Shown here: in pieces, positions 45,032 to 54,152 of the stretch
Position numbering within the stretch: position 1 is the stretch's first letter
How the letters are laid out: each line of letters starts with the position of its first letter
Position numbers and translations under genes: made by a program
Notes under the pieces: model-generated
Databases searched by the model: none
What the model was told of the DNA's origin: nothing
What the model saw: the letters and a program-made list of their open reading frames with translations, nothing else
From: an uncultured Aquimarina sp.
Lineage (GTDB): Bacteria > Bacteroidota > Bacteroidia > Flavobacteriales > Flavobacteriaceae
Length of the DNA stretch: 64,000 nucleotides
Assembly (NCBI RefSeq): GCF_947495315.1
Contig: NZ_CANLYD010000014.1
Coordinates: 1-64,000, forward strand
Direction: 5' to 3'

Positions 45032-46492
45032 CTATTTAAGTTGGAATTCGGGAATCGTTATAAGAAATCGTAAAAGCCCGTAGACTTGTCTGGGAGCAGT
45101 ATCCCAATTAAGACTCCAGGTACCATCTTCAAAATAGTTTTCAGGAACCTGATCTTTAAAAATTTCTAATCCTTGACTATATTCTGTGGCACTTAGTAAC
45201 TCTTTAGAAAGAAAATTATCTAAAATTGATCTGGACACAAGCTCCACATCAGTAGAATTACTACCCATAATATTTATTGCAAGTGTTCTAAACTGTTCTT
45301 CATTATGTCTCCACGATCTCCATAAATACCAACCAATTCTGTCCCATCTTGTAGTTAAGGTACTAGAATCAATCCAATCTTTATCTCCTTGCCAACCAGC
45401 AACATCCACGGGTTTTAGTAATTCTTGCCCTAATTCCTGACATCCACCTCGTATTTTGTTGTTAAATTCAAAATCTGCTGGTAATTCAAAATTTAGATCT
45501 TTAAAGAAATTAATCTGTATATCTGTAGGACTTTTAATAAGGACACCTTGACTCTTTTCGTCAAAAAAATGTTCACTTTTAAATAATTGTCTTAATACCG
45601 GTGCGATTTCGAAGTTATTATCCAGAAAGGTCTGTGCAAGTTGATCAACAATATCTTCGTTTACAGTAGGGCTAATAAAATAACGATAGAATTTGCTACA
45701 AATGAATTTTGCAATTTGTGTGGGTCTTTGCTCGAACAAAATCCGTATAACATCATTATAATCCCAGTTACCTTCTTGGTCAAAAATTATTTTATTTTCA
45801 TTATCAAACTTGTTATTGTCAAAAGTGATTGCTCCCCAACGTTGTTCTCTTTTATTCCAGCCGGTTAGTGCTCTGGCAGTCTCGACAATATCATTTTGTG
45901 TGTATCCATTATCTACACCCAAAGTAAAGAGCTCATAAAGCTCTCTTCCGTAATTCTCATTAGGCCTATTTTTCGTGTTTTGATATCCATTTAAGTAAAT
46001 TAACATGGCCGAAGAAAGTCCTATATCTGAAGTAAAGTCTTTAAAATTACCTAGCGAATGAAATTGTAGTAGATTGTAATATTGAAACATATAAGCAGGG
46101 CTTTGATATGTATTATCTTCTGTTACAAAATGATTACTCCAAAATAAGGTAAGACGATCCCGGATATTATTTTGAAACATATCTGCTACCATTTGGTTTT
46201 TCCAATCCCTTCTATATGAAAAAGGATTTTCTGGTGTGGCATCAAAGTCATCTTTTATCCAATAACCCCATTCTGGTGCTGGAGTTGGGTTTAGATTCAA
46301 AGCTTCATCAATAAGACCATCAATTAGATTTGAAGGGTTTTGATTAAGAGCAATGTCCACCATCTCGGGAGTTGCACCAAAACCAAGTCTTCTATACAAA
46401 TGATTAATCTTTTGTCTATTCCAAGGATTTGTATTAGTTGGAGAATAGACATTTAATGAAGCAACATTACACGAAGTATTTGTTGTCATCAT
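45032..46492 (-). CDS. DUF1800 protein (pair 2)
   Basis: 486 residues with the same family phrases as pair 1 (INHLYRRLGFGATPEMV, LFWSNHFVTED, NENYGRELYELFTLGVDNGYTQ). The most divergent part is about 320-400, where WQGDKDW is kept but the surrounding segment (WYLWRSWRHNEEQFR) differs from pair 1. The DUF1501 gene follows after 7 bases. Confidence 0.88.
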   Translation of the reverse strand: MMTTNTSCNVASLNVYSPTNTNPWNRQKINHLYRRLGFGATPEMVDIALNQNPSNLIDGLIDEALNLNPTPAPEWGYWIKDDFDATPENPFSYRRDWKNQMVADMFQNNIRDRLTLFWSNHFVTEDNTYQSPAYMFQYYNLLQFHSLGNFKDFTSDIGLSSAMLIYLNGYQNTKNRPNENYGRELYELFTLGVDNGYTQNDIVETARALTGWNKREQRWGAITFDNNKFDNENKIIFDQEGNWDYNDVIRILFEQRPTQIAKFICSKFYRYFISPTVNEDIVDQLAQTFLDNNFEIAPVLRQLFKSEHFFDEKSQGVLIKSPTDIQINFFKDLNFELPADFEFNNKIRGGCQELGQELLKPVDVAGWQGDKDWIDSSTLTTRWDRIGWYLWRSWRHNEEQFRTLAINIMGSNSTDVELVSRSILDNFLSKELLSATEYSQGLEIFKDQVPENYFEDGTWSLNWDTAPRQVYGLLRFLITIPEFQLK

Positions 46493-46883
46493 AAAAGTTT
46501 GTGTTAATTAAGAATATTGTATTAGTTTAATTTTTGAAACGTAATTATTTGACAGTTAGTTTCTTATTAAGAAACATTTAGCCATTATTATGAAAATTTT
46601 TGATTTTGTTCGCTATGAGAACAAAACCCTTCTACTTATTACCAAAATAGACTTAAACTTATGGATTTAGTAAATGATTATACGTTTGCTTTTAGTATAC
46701 GTTGCTAATTAGCGAGTATTCGTTTTTAGAGTAGTATTTGGATTGCTAAAAAATGTTAAAATAGCTTATAATTTTCTTAAAAACAGGGTTTTACTATTTT
46801 GGTACTTCAGCTTATGTTGAAACAAAAAAGCACTAATTATAAGTAAATAATTAGTGCTTTTTAAAAAGTAGTGTTTTTTCTTT
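46493..46883. other. Intergenic region with terminator
   Basis: About 390 bases between pair 2 and pair 3. It contains the hairpin at 46824-46864 and otherwise only AT-rich sequence without an open frame. Confidence 0.5.
46824..46864 (-). terminator. Terminator of pair 3
   Basis: Stem AAAAAGCACTAATTAT/ATAATTAGTGCTTTTT with a six-base loop, just after the DUF1501 stop on the minus strand. Confidence 0.87.
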
Positions 46884-48518
46884 CTAGGAAATCATCAGTG
46901 ATCTGCTAAATTCACCTGTTCCGGTTTCAATTCTATATACATATTGACCTGTACTTAATCTGGTTCCGGCGGATTCTTTTACATCTATAATGTGATCTCC
47001 TTCCAGAAGCATTTCATTTCTTAACGTGGCTACTTTTTGCCCAATGATGTTAAACAATGTAATATCTACGTGAGTTGTTTCTGGATTATTGATATTGATA
47101 AAGGTTTGTCCTCCATCATAGGTTACTATATGCGAAAGTGTTTCTCCATCTCCAGGTATGTTTGGGCTAACTCCACCACAAGTAAATCCTAGGTCCAATG
47201 ATTCAAACTCTGCACCAAGTAATGCATTATTTACTGTGTCCGAATCGATACATAACCATTCTTTCATAATGGTAGAATAGATTTGTCTAAAATCATTGGT
47301 GCTTTCTGCATTAAAACCAACGTTAGGATTTTCAGGGAGTGTAGGGTGCTCTCCTATAAAACCATTACCATTAAGTCCTGTTCCAAAAAACATCATCGGC
47401 GCAACCGTACCGTGATCAGTTCCTAAAGAACCATTTTCTACCAATCTTCTTCCAAATTCAGAGATTGTCATAGTCAAAACTTTATCATCCCATCCAGAAG
47501 CTTGTAGATCTGCATAAAAATTACTAATCCCTTCAGAAAAAGAGTTCAGTAGTTGTTGGTGTCTTTGTATTTGATTGTTATGAGTATCAAATCCACCCAG
47601 CGTAACCATATATACTTTGGTACCTAAATTTCCTTTTATTAAACGAGCAACAATTCGCATTTGTCTAGCGAAATTATCATCTTCTAAATACCCTCCAAAA
47701 TCTGTAGATCTATTAAAGGCTTCAGAGATTGCTTCGGCATACGTATAGGTTACATTGGTGCTTTCTCGTATAAAATTTAATCGATCACCATAGGTGCAAT
47801 CAGGAGCAGGGTCTAGACTATACCCTAAATTGTCAATATATTGTTCTAATCTTCTTGGATCTGAAATAGCAAATGAGAAATCATTTTCCGGACCTCTAAA
47901 AATTAGGTTTCCAATACTACCTATCTGAATAGATGGTGGACTTTCTGGTGGGTTAGTAATATAACTAGGGTATAATTCCTGGAAATACCTACCCATAAAT
48001 CCAGATCGCTCTTCTTCGGTTAGATTGGTATTTGCCCAAATATCTGTTCCTCTAAAATGAGATAAGGTTTGATCTTCATAACCAACTCCGTGTGCAACTT
48101 TCATTTGTCCATCTCCCCATAAGTTTTCTAACTTATTCATAGGTTTAGGCATCGCATATTCATTTTCTTCTAAGTTTATGAATTCACTTGGAGGAATTTT
48201 AATTAGCGGTCTGGCATTTGCATAAATATCATATTGATTTACTGGAATAATAGTATTGTAACCATCATTTCCACCACCTAACCTGCAGATGATTAATATT
48301 TTGTCAGTTTCAGCTTGACTTAAGGCTAGTGATAACGGTGAGGGTCTGGAAACAGTAAGATTTGTATTTGCTAACATCATAGATCCACCTCCTACAAGTC
48401 CTAAGGCTTGTAAAAATGATCTACGATTCCATTTTTTATGTTCGTCTGGATTACAAACTCCTTCTTTGGAGGTTGTTTTTGTTGCTTTTATATTGTTGGG
48501 GTGATGCGTATTACACAT
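46884..48518 (-). CDS. DUF1501 protein (pair 3)
   Basis: 544 residues from ATG 48518 (MCNTHHPNNIK), which matches the other two pairs; the longer frame to 48575 would overlap the DUF1800 gene and is not supported. It has NRRSFLQALGLVGGGS, ICRLGGGNDGYNTIIPVNQYD, GGFDTHNNQ, MTISEFGRR, DHGTVAPMMFFG and a C-terminal sorting domain ending EFSRSLMIS. It is clearly more diverged than pairs 1 and 2, and is probably the older lineage. Confidence 0.88.
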   Translation of the reverse strand: MCNTHHPNNIKATKTTSKEGVCNPDEHKKWNRRSFLQALGLVGGGSMMLANTNLTVSRPSPLSLALSQAETDKILIICRLGGGNDGYNTIIPVNQYDIYANARPLIKIPPSEFINLEENEYAMPKPMNKLENLWGDGQMKVAHGVGYEDQTLSHFRGTDIWANTNLTEEERSGFMGRYFQELYPSYITNPPESPPSIQIGSIGNLIFRGPENDFSFAISDPRRLEQYIDNLGYSLDPAPDCTYGDRLNFIRESTNVTYTYAEAISEAFNRSTDFGGYLEDDNFARQMRIVARLIKGNLGTKVYMVTLGGFDTHNNQIQRHQQLLNSFSEGISNFYADLQASGWDDKVLTMTISEFGRRLVENGSLGTDHGTVAPMMFFGTGLNGNGFIGEHPTLPENPNVGFNAESTNDFRQIYSTIMKEWLCIDSDTVNNALLGAEFESLDLGFTCGGVSPNIPGDGETLSHIVTYDGGQTFININNPETTHVDITLFNIIGQKVATLRNEMLLEGDHIIDVKESAGTRLSTGQYVYRIETGTGEFSRSLMIS

Positions 48519-48525
48519 AAGTTTA

Positions 48526-50070
48526 TTATTTAAGTTGGAATTCAGGCAATTCATCGATATGACTAAGTAGCGCATAAAATTGATCAGGAACTCCTGACAA
48601 ATCTAAGGTCCAAAGAAATGGAGCTACTGCATCTGGTTCGTAATAATTTTCCGGATAAAATTCCTTAAAAATAGCTAAGGCTTCATCAAACAATGTTTGA
48701 TCTTCTAATCCTCTAGGTAGAAAATAATCTAGAATTGCTTTTACTACAACGCTTACCTGTTCGCCTTGTAAAGTATTATTTACGAAACCGTCTGCTAAGG
48801 TCCCGATAGGCAGTTGATTTAAGAATTGACCAAATTGTGCCTGATTTTGGGAGTAAGAAGTATTAAGAATGTTTTGAACACCTTCCCATCTACCAATTAA
48901 ATAATCCGGACTAATCCAATCTTCATTTCCTTGCCAGCCTTCTACATCAATTGGATTAAGTACTTCTTGTCCTATAGTAGTGGTTCTACCTAATAAGGAG
49001 TTTAGTGAATCCAGTGTAGGTGGTGATTCGAAATGTAATTCGTTAAAAAAGGAAACGAATAAATCAATAGGACTTTTAATAATTGCACCGATTGCTTCTC
49101 GATCAAAAAAATGTTCACTTTTAAATAATTGACGAAGTACGGGGACAATTTCGAAGTTATTATCAATAAATGTCTGCGCCATTTGTGCTACAATTGCCTC
49201 ATTACAAGTAGAACTGACAAAGTAGGTATACAATTTGCCACAGATATAATTAGCAATTAGTGTTTCGCGCTGAGTGAATAAATGAGCGATTACATCATCA
49301 GGACTACCAAGACCGTAATATCCAAAATTGGCAGTTTGCCCAAAAATATCTTTGGTATCATTACTAAATTGTTCTGGATTAAAGGTAATAGGTCCCCACG
49401 CAATATCATTAGTCTCTACCCAACCTGTAATGGCTTTAGCAGTTTCGATAATATCGTTTTCATTGTATCCATTATCCACACCAAGTGTAAATAGCTCATA
49501 CAATTCTCTAGCGTAGTTTTCATTAGGTCTATCTCTGGTATTTTCATCACCATTCAGATAAACTAACATAGCAGAAGAAATACCTATATCATATACAAAT
49601 TGTCTAAAATTACCAAGCGAGTGAAATTGTAACAGATTGTAATATTGATATTGATAGGCAGGGCTTCTGTAGACTTGGTCTTCGGTTACAAAATGATTAC
49701 TCCAAAACAATGTCAATCGGTCTCTTAATCCGTTTTGAAGAAAATCATATATCATTTGTCTTTTACCTTCATCCTGGTAAAAGTTGATATCATTATCTTC
49801 ATTAGCTTCTTCTGCAGCTTCGAATTGATCTCGATTCCAGAAACCCCATTCAGGAGGAGCATTAGGAGCCAATGCAATAGCGGCATCAATTAAAGAATCC
49901 ACTAATGCTGATGGATCGTTTTGATTTAAAGCATCAGTTACTTGAGTTTTAGTAGCTCCAAAGGCAACTCGGCGGTATAAGTGATTGATTTTACTGACAT
50001 TCCAGGGGTTCTCGGATGTGGGAACATAGGGGTCCAAGGATGCTAAGTTACAAGAAGTATCAGAGATCAT
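48526..50070 (-). CDS. DUF1800 protein (pair 3)
   Basis: 514 residues from ATG 50070 (MISDTSCNLASLDPYVP), aligned with MITTDTSCNVASLNVYSP of pair 1; a TTG six bases earlier is unlikely. Family phrases: INHLYRRVAFGATKTQV, LTLFWSNHFVTED, NENYARELYELFTLGVDNGYNENDI and KLYTYFVSS. It is about 28 residues longer than the others, mostly from insertions near residues 70-85 and 405-435. The DUF1501 gene starts 7 bases after its stop. Confidence 0.88.
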   Translation of the reverse strand: MISDTSCNLASLDPYVPTSENPWNVSKINHLYRRVAFGATKTQVTDALNQNDPSALVDSLIDAAIALAPNAPPEWGFWNRDQFEAAEEANEDNDINFYQDEGKRQMIYDFLQNGLRDRLTLFWSNHFVTEDQVYRSPAYQYQYYNLLQFHSLGNFRQFVYDIGISSAMLVYLNGDENTRDRPNENYARELYELFTLGVDNGYNENDIIETAKAITGWVETNDIAWGPITFNPEQFSNDTKDIFGQTANFGYYGLGSPDDVIAHLFTQRETLIANYICGKLYTYFVSSTCNEAIVAQMAQTFIDNNFEIVPVLRQLFKSEHFFDREAIGAIIKSPIDLFVSFFNELHFESPPTLDSLNSLLGRTTTIGQEVLNPIDVEGWQGNEDWISPDYLIGRWEGVQNILNTSYSQNQAQFGQFLNQLPIGTLADGFVNNTLQGEQVSVVVKAILDYFLPRGLEDQTLFDEALAIFKEFYPENYYEPDAVAPFLWTLDLSGVPDQFYALLSHIDELPEFQLK

Positions 50071-50172
50071 AGGCAATAGGTTTATTAGTGTTAAGGGACG
50101 ATTTTCACTGTAATATAATAGTTTAGAACGAAAACATTTGTTAATTAGTATTATAAATTGAAATTTTAAGAA

Positions 50173-51069
50173 ATGTTGAAGCCTGACTTTGTAAGAAAAG
50201 GAGATAAAATAGCCATAGTTTCTACAGCAAGAAAAATTATAAAAAAAGAGATTAATGAAGCCATTGAGGTATTAAAAAAATGGGGTTTAGAACCTGTGAT
50301 TGGTGACACTATTGGGCTAGAAAACAATCAATTTGCAGGTACTGATGAAGAGCGAAGACTGGATTTTCAGAAAATGCTAGATGATCCCGAAATCAAGGTT
50401 ATTTGGTGCGCGCGAGGCGGTTATGGGACTGTGCGAATAATTGATTTATTAGATTTTTCTACCTTCATAAAACATCCCAAGTGGATTATAGGGTATTCTG
50501 ATATTACTGTATTACATGCTCATATTCATAATTTTAATATCTCCACCATACATGCGGCGATGCCTGTGGATATTCATAAAGGATCTGAAGATGCAAGAAA
50601 ATCGCTAAAGAGCACGTTATTCGGAAAAATGGTGGATTATATCATTCCCGCTTCAAAAAAGAACAAGTGTGGGAATTGTAAAGGAACACTTATTGGTGGA
50701 AATTTGTCAATTTTATATGCTTTATGTGGTTCGGTTTCTTCTATAGATACCAAAGGTAAAATACTTTGTATTGAAGACTTAGATGAATATTTGTATCATA
50801 TTGATAGAATGTTACAGAATCTAAAACGTAATAGATATTTTGATGATTTAAAGGGACTGATTGTCGGTGGTATGACCAAAATGCACGACAATAATATTTC
50901 TTTTGGAAAAAATGCTAAAGAAATCATATTAGATATTGTAAAAGAGTATGATTTCCCAGTAGTATTTGATTTTCCAATGGGACATATAGAAGATAACAGA
51001 GCATTAGTTTTAGGAGCTGAAGTTTCTATAGAAATGAATCAGAATTCCGTAACGCTAAAATATATCTAG
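50173..51069 (+). CDS. LD-carboxypeptidase (S66 family)
   Basis: 298 residues, normal for S66. The nucleophile Ser is in GYSDITVLHA (about 112-121), the second triad Glu in LCIEDLDEY (about 200) and the His in FPMGHIEDN (about 275). The WCARGGYGT strand comes just before the Ser. These enzymes trim the D-Ala from the peptidoglycan tetrapeptide during wall recycling, or in the MccF group cleave microcin C. It begins about 100 bases from the divergent DUF1800 gene and ends one base before yraN. Confidence 0.9.
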   Translation: MLKPDFVRKGDKIAIVSTARKIIKKEINEAIEVLKKWGLEPVIGDTIGLENNQFAGTDEERRLDFQKMLDDPEIKVIWCARGGYGTVRIIDLLDFSTFIKHPKWIIGYSDITVLHAHIHNFNISTIHAAMPVDIHKGSEDARKSLKSTLFGKMVDYIIPASKKNKCGNCKGTLIGGNLSILYALCGSVSSIDTKGKILCIEDLDEYLYHIDRMLQNLKRNRYFDDLKGLIVGGMTKMHDNNISFGKNAKEIILDIVKEYDFPVVFDFPMGHIEDNRALVLGAEVSIEMNQNSVTLKYI

Positions 51070-51070
51070 T

Positions 51071-51430
51071 ATGGCAGAACATAATACACTGGGCAAAGAA
51101 GGTGAAAAATTAGCGGTAACGTTTTTACAGAAACATGAATATAATATTCTGGAAACGAATTATAGATACCTGAAAGCTGAAATTGATATTATTGCCCAAA
51201 AAGGAGATACTATTATAGTTGTAGAAGTGAAAACCAGAAGCACACCCGAGTTTGGAGATCCTCAGGATTTTGTAAAACCAAAACAAATACAGTTATTGGT
51301 AAAAGCAATTGATCATTATGTAGTGGAGAATGATCTGGATGTCGAAGTCCGTTTTGATATTGTTGCAATCATAAAAAATAAACTAGGAACCAGAATTGAA
51401 CATCTCGAGGATGCTTTTTATCATTTTTAA
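51071..51430 (+). CDS. yraN: YraN-family endonuclease-like protein
   Basis: 119 residues. GKEGEKLAVTFLQKHEYNILETNYR at the N-terminus, then EIDIIAQKGDTIIVVEVKTRS with the PD-(D/E)XK-type Asp and Glu-x-Lys. Conserved small protein of the UPF0102 group, with a restriction-endonuclease-like fold but no proven reaction. One base after the LD-carboxypeptidase stop, so co-transcribed with it. Confidence 0.9.
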   Translation: MAEHNTLGKEGEKLAVTFLQKHEYNILETNYRYLKAEIDIIAQKGDTIIVVEVKTRSTPEFGDPQDFVKPKQIQLLVKAIDHYVVENDLDVEVRFDIVAIIKNKLGTRIEHLEDAFYHF

Positions 51431-51457
51431 TAGTATTTATTTAATAGAATAAAAGAA

Positions 51458-52354
51458 ATGAACTATCGTAAACTTGGTAATTCAGAATTGAAGATTAGTG
51501 AGGTGTCTTTTGGATGTATGTCGCTACAGGAAGATTTTAATATTACAGAGAAATTGATACATCTGGCTTTTGATAAAGGAATTAATTATTTTGATACTGC
51601 TGATTTATATCAACATGGTCAAAACGAGGTGATGTTAGGCAATGCAGTTAAAGATTTTAGAGATAAGGTACTCATTGGAACAAAAGTTGGAAATCAGCCG
51701 CGCAAAGACGGTAATGGTTGGGATTGGAATCCTAGTAAGGAATATATCATAAAGTCGGTTGAAGAAAGTTTAAGAAGATTACAAACTGACTACATTGATC
51801 TTTATCAATTACACGGTGGTACTATTGATGACCCTATAGACGAAACTATAGATGCTTTTGAAATATTAAAAAAGGGAGGGAAAATAAGATACTACGGGAT
51901 CTCGTCCATACGACCCAATGTGATTAGAGAATATGTAAAGAGGAGTAATATTTCTAGTGTTATGATGCAATACAGCCTCTTAGATAGAAGACCAGAAGAA
52001 TCCTGCTTACGTTTATTACAAGAAAATAATATTGGAGTACTGACAAGAGGATCCATAGCCAAAGGATTATTGGCCGGAAAACCACCAACGGACTATTTAA
52101 ATTATACTATTACAGAAGTAAAAAAGACGATTGATTTGGTAAAAAACATATCCAGAGATAATAGATCAATGTGCCAAACGGCTATTCAATTTGTATTGGA
52201 AAACATTTCCGTAACTTCTTCAGTGATTGGTGTTCGAACTAAAGAACAGTTGCTCGAATGCGTATTAGCTTCAAATATTAAAAGGTTGTCAAGTGAAGAA
52301 TTAATATTGCTTCAAAATAGTCTGAAGCCGAATCAATATGATAATCATTTGTAA
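51458..52354 (+). CDS. Aldo/keto reductase
   Basis: 298 residues. Family residues: Asp and Tyr in FDTADLYQHG (about 46-55), Lys in LIGTKVG, and His in LYQLHGG (about 117), which give the Asp-Tyr-Lys-His set. NADPH-binding stretches are GVLTRGSIAKGLL and SSVIGVRTKEQL. It reduces a carbonyl with NADPH; substrate unknown. It is 27 bases after yraN, in the same direction. Confidence 0.92.
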   Translation: MNYRKLGNSELKISEVSFGCMSLQEDFNITEKLIHLAFDKGINYFDTADLYQHGQNEVMLGNAVKDFRDKVLIGTKVGNQPRKDGNGWDWNPSKEYIIKSVEESLRRLQTDYIDLYQLHGGTIDDPIDETIDAFEILKKGGKIRYYGISSIRPNVIREYVKRSNISSVMMQYSLLDRRPEESCLRLLQENNIGVLTRGSIAKGLLAGKPPTDYLNYTITEVKKTIDLVKNISRDNRSMCQTAIQFVLENISVTSSVIGVRTKEQLLECVLASNIKRLSSEELILLQNSLKPNQYDNHL

Positions 52355-52431
52355 TGTAAAAAGAGTGTTAGGTCGTTAAAATAATATACACCATTATGTT
52401 TTTAATGAGGTAGTAAACGGTATGATTGTGC

Positions 52432-52470
52432 CCAATCGGTCGCTTATATTTCTAAATTCTCTTAGATTTG
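52432..52470 (+). promoter_or_regulatory. Operator-promoter of AraC regulator 1
   Basis: CCAATCGGTCGC at 52432-52443 lies 19 bases before a perfect TAnnTTTG element (TAGATTTG, 52463-52470). No TTG -33 element is present; the motif takes its place, as expected for an activator-dependent promoter. The ATG is 23 bases beyond. Confidence 0.65.
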
Positions 52471-52493
52471 AAAGGTAACTCTTAACCTTGTGT

Positions 52494-53618
52494 ATGAATT
52501 CATTTGGAATTATAGATTTAATGTTGTTTTTAGGAATTAGTCAAGGTGTTTTCTTGGCTATTACATTGCAATTTTTGTCAAATAAAAATCGCTCTGCAAA
52601 TTTCATTTTGTCTATCATTCTATTTTTCTCTTCTATTATATTAATAGGAAGGTTATATTATTTTGTTTTTAAGGATAGTGTGTTTTTATGGCGATTAGGA
52701 ATGCTTGTAGATAGCGCTATATATTTATTTGGACCTCTATTGTATTTGTATGTTAGGCGAATGATAGTCAGTTCCAAAGAGAAGCCAGTTCTAAAGTGGG
52801 TAGAGTTTATTCCATCGGGATTACACTTAATCTATGTACTGTGGACTTATAGCTTATCTATGAATGAAATTTCTGAGATGTACCACGATGGTTTCTTTGT
52901 AATTCCGTATTTTATTGTAGAGATTTCTATTATCACTGTATTCACAACCTATATAGTAAAATGTTTCATGCTATTACGAAGATTTCGATTGGCAGAAGAA
53001 CGAGTCTTATCTTTTCATCAAGAAATATATTTTTATCTGATTACATTGGTGGTGGTTTTTTCTGTTTTAACGTTCTTTTGGTTCTTAAACCTGACAATAA
53101 GTTTTATTATAAACGTATACAACCCATATTTTAATTACAATATTGTTTGGTTATGTGTTCCTGTAATAATGTATGTTGTAGGTTTTTATAGTTTTAAACA
53201 ACCAGAAATATTTAGAGTACCTATTTTTTATCCCAAAAAAGATCTAACCAGAAATAGGCTTGGGAAAGACAAAATCGAAACACTTACTAGTTCATTAGAG
53301 CATTTGTTAATTGTTGATAAAGTTTATCTGAATCCAAATCTTACCCTCAGAAAACTAGCTGCAGAACTAAAAGTATCTTCTAACGATTTATCGTGGTTTC
53401 TAAATAAAATACACAAGTGTAACTTTTACGAATACATTAATAAATATAGGTTACAAGAGTTCATTGCTAAGATTCAAAAAGGAGAACACGAGCGACATAC
53501 TATTTTAGCATTGTCGTTTGATTCCGGATTTAATTCGAAATCAACTTTTAACAAAGCTTTTAAGACGATATTAGAAGATACACCTAGTAATTTCATTAAA
53601 AAGATGTCCAGTATTTAA
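52494..53618 (+). CDS. Membrane-anchored AraC-family regulator 1
   Basis: 374 residues from ATG 52494 (MNSFGIIDLMLFLGISQGVF), matching the start of the paralogue at 58743. About seven hydrophobic helices (1-235), a linker, and an AraC domain (about 270-370) with LRKLAAELKVSSNDLSWFLNKIHKCNFYEYINKYR and LALSFDSGFNSKSTFNKAFKTILEDTPSNF. It should be a one-protein membrane sensor and activator. It carries the shared operator upstream, so it is likely autoregulated. The SnoaL-like gene follows 56 bases later. Confidence 0.9.
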   Translation: MNSFGIIDLMLFLGISQGVFLAITLQFLSNKNRSANFILSIILFFSSIILIGRLYYFVFKDSVFLWRLGMLVDSAIYLFGPLLYLYVRRMIVSSKEKPVLKWVEFIPSGLHLIYVLWTYSLSMNEISEMYHDGFFVIPYFIVEISIITVFTTYIVKCFMLLRRFRLAEERVLSFHQEIYFYLITLVVVFSVLTFFWFLNLTISFIINVYNPYFNYNIVWLCVPVIMYVVGFYSFKQPEIFRVPIFYPKKDLTRNRLGKDKIETLTSSLEHLLIVDKVYLNPNLTLRKLAAELKVSSNDLSWFLNKIHKCNFYEYINKYRLQEFIAKIQKGEHERHTILALSFDSGFNSKSTFNKAFKTILEDTPSNFIKKMSSI

Positions 53619-53674
53619 GTCTTTATTTTTAGAGTGGATAAGAATAATCAGTCATTAATCAAAAAATAAAATCA

Positions 53675-54151
53675 ATGAAGAAACTAAAAATCAAAAACTC
53701 TTTTTTATTAATGTTTGTGTCGCTTTTTAGCATGCTCTTTTCGCAAAAAACAATGGCTCAAAAAGACATTTCTTCTTTAGAATTTAAAATAAGAAAAATG
53801 GACAGTTTACTTTTTCAGGTAGGGTTTAACGGATGCAATAAAGAAGTTTTTAAAACTATTTTGACAAAGGATATAGAGTTTTATGATGATCGGTCAGGTT
53901 TAAACACTTCTCTAGAAAAGGAACTAGCCTCATTTAATGATAAATGCTCAAAACCTTTTTCTGTTACTAGAAGATTAGTTTCTCATACGATTCACGCTTT
54001 AGGAGATTATGGAGCTCTTCAAAAAGGGACGCACAACTTTTATGTAGACGACAAAAAAGTAGAGACGGCTAAATTCATTACTATATGGGAAAGAAAAGAT
54101 ACTATTTGGATTGTAAAACGTGCTATCAGTTATGACCATAAGAACCTATAA
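53675..54151 (+). CDS. Secreted SnoaL/DUF4440-like protein
   Basis: 158 residues with a signal peptide (cleavage near residue 28, ...TMAQ). The mature domain of about 125 residues matches the NTF2-like fold of DUF4440/SnoaL proteins: EFKIRKMDSLLF, ILTKDIEFYDDRSGLNTSLEKE, YGALQKGTHNFYV and FITIWERKDTIWIVKRAISYDH. Activity unknown. The stop is 2 bases before the ATG of the serine hydrolase, so the pair is translationally coupled. Confidence 0.8.
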   Translation: MKKLKIKNSFLLMFVSLFSMLFSQKTMAQKDISSLEFKIRKMDSLLFQVGFNGCNKEVFKTILTKDIEFYDDRSGLNTSLEKELASFNDKCSKPFSVTRRLVSHTIHALGDYGALQKGTHNFYVDDKKVETAKFITIWERKDTIWIVKRAISYDHKNL

Positions 54152-54152
54152 T

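Larger units (their letters stand above)
43255..46515. repeat. Direct duplication, copy 2 (DUF1501-DUF1800 unit)
   Basis: Second copy of the 39690-42955 unit, with the same downstream region, hairpin and two genes. Coding parts are nearly alike; differences are scattered substitutions plus short indels in the downstream region. Confidence 0.88.

Noticed and set aside
48519..48575. Overlap of the DUF1501 and DUF1800 genes of pair 3 as a coupling or frameshift signal
   Set aside because: The start at 48518 matches the two other pairs and removes the overlap.
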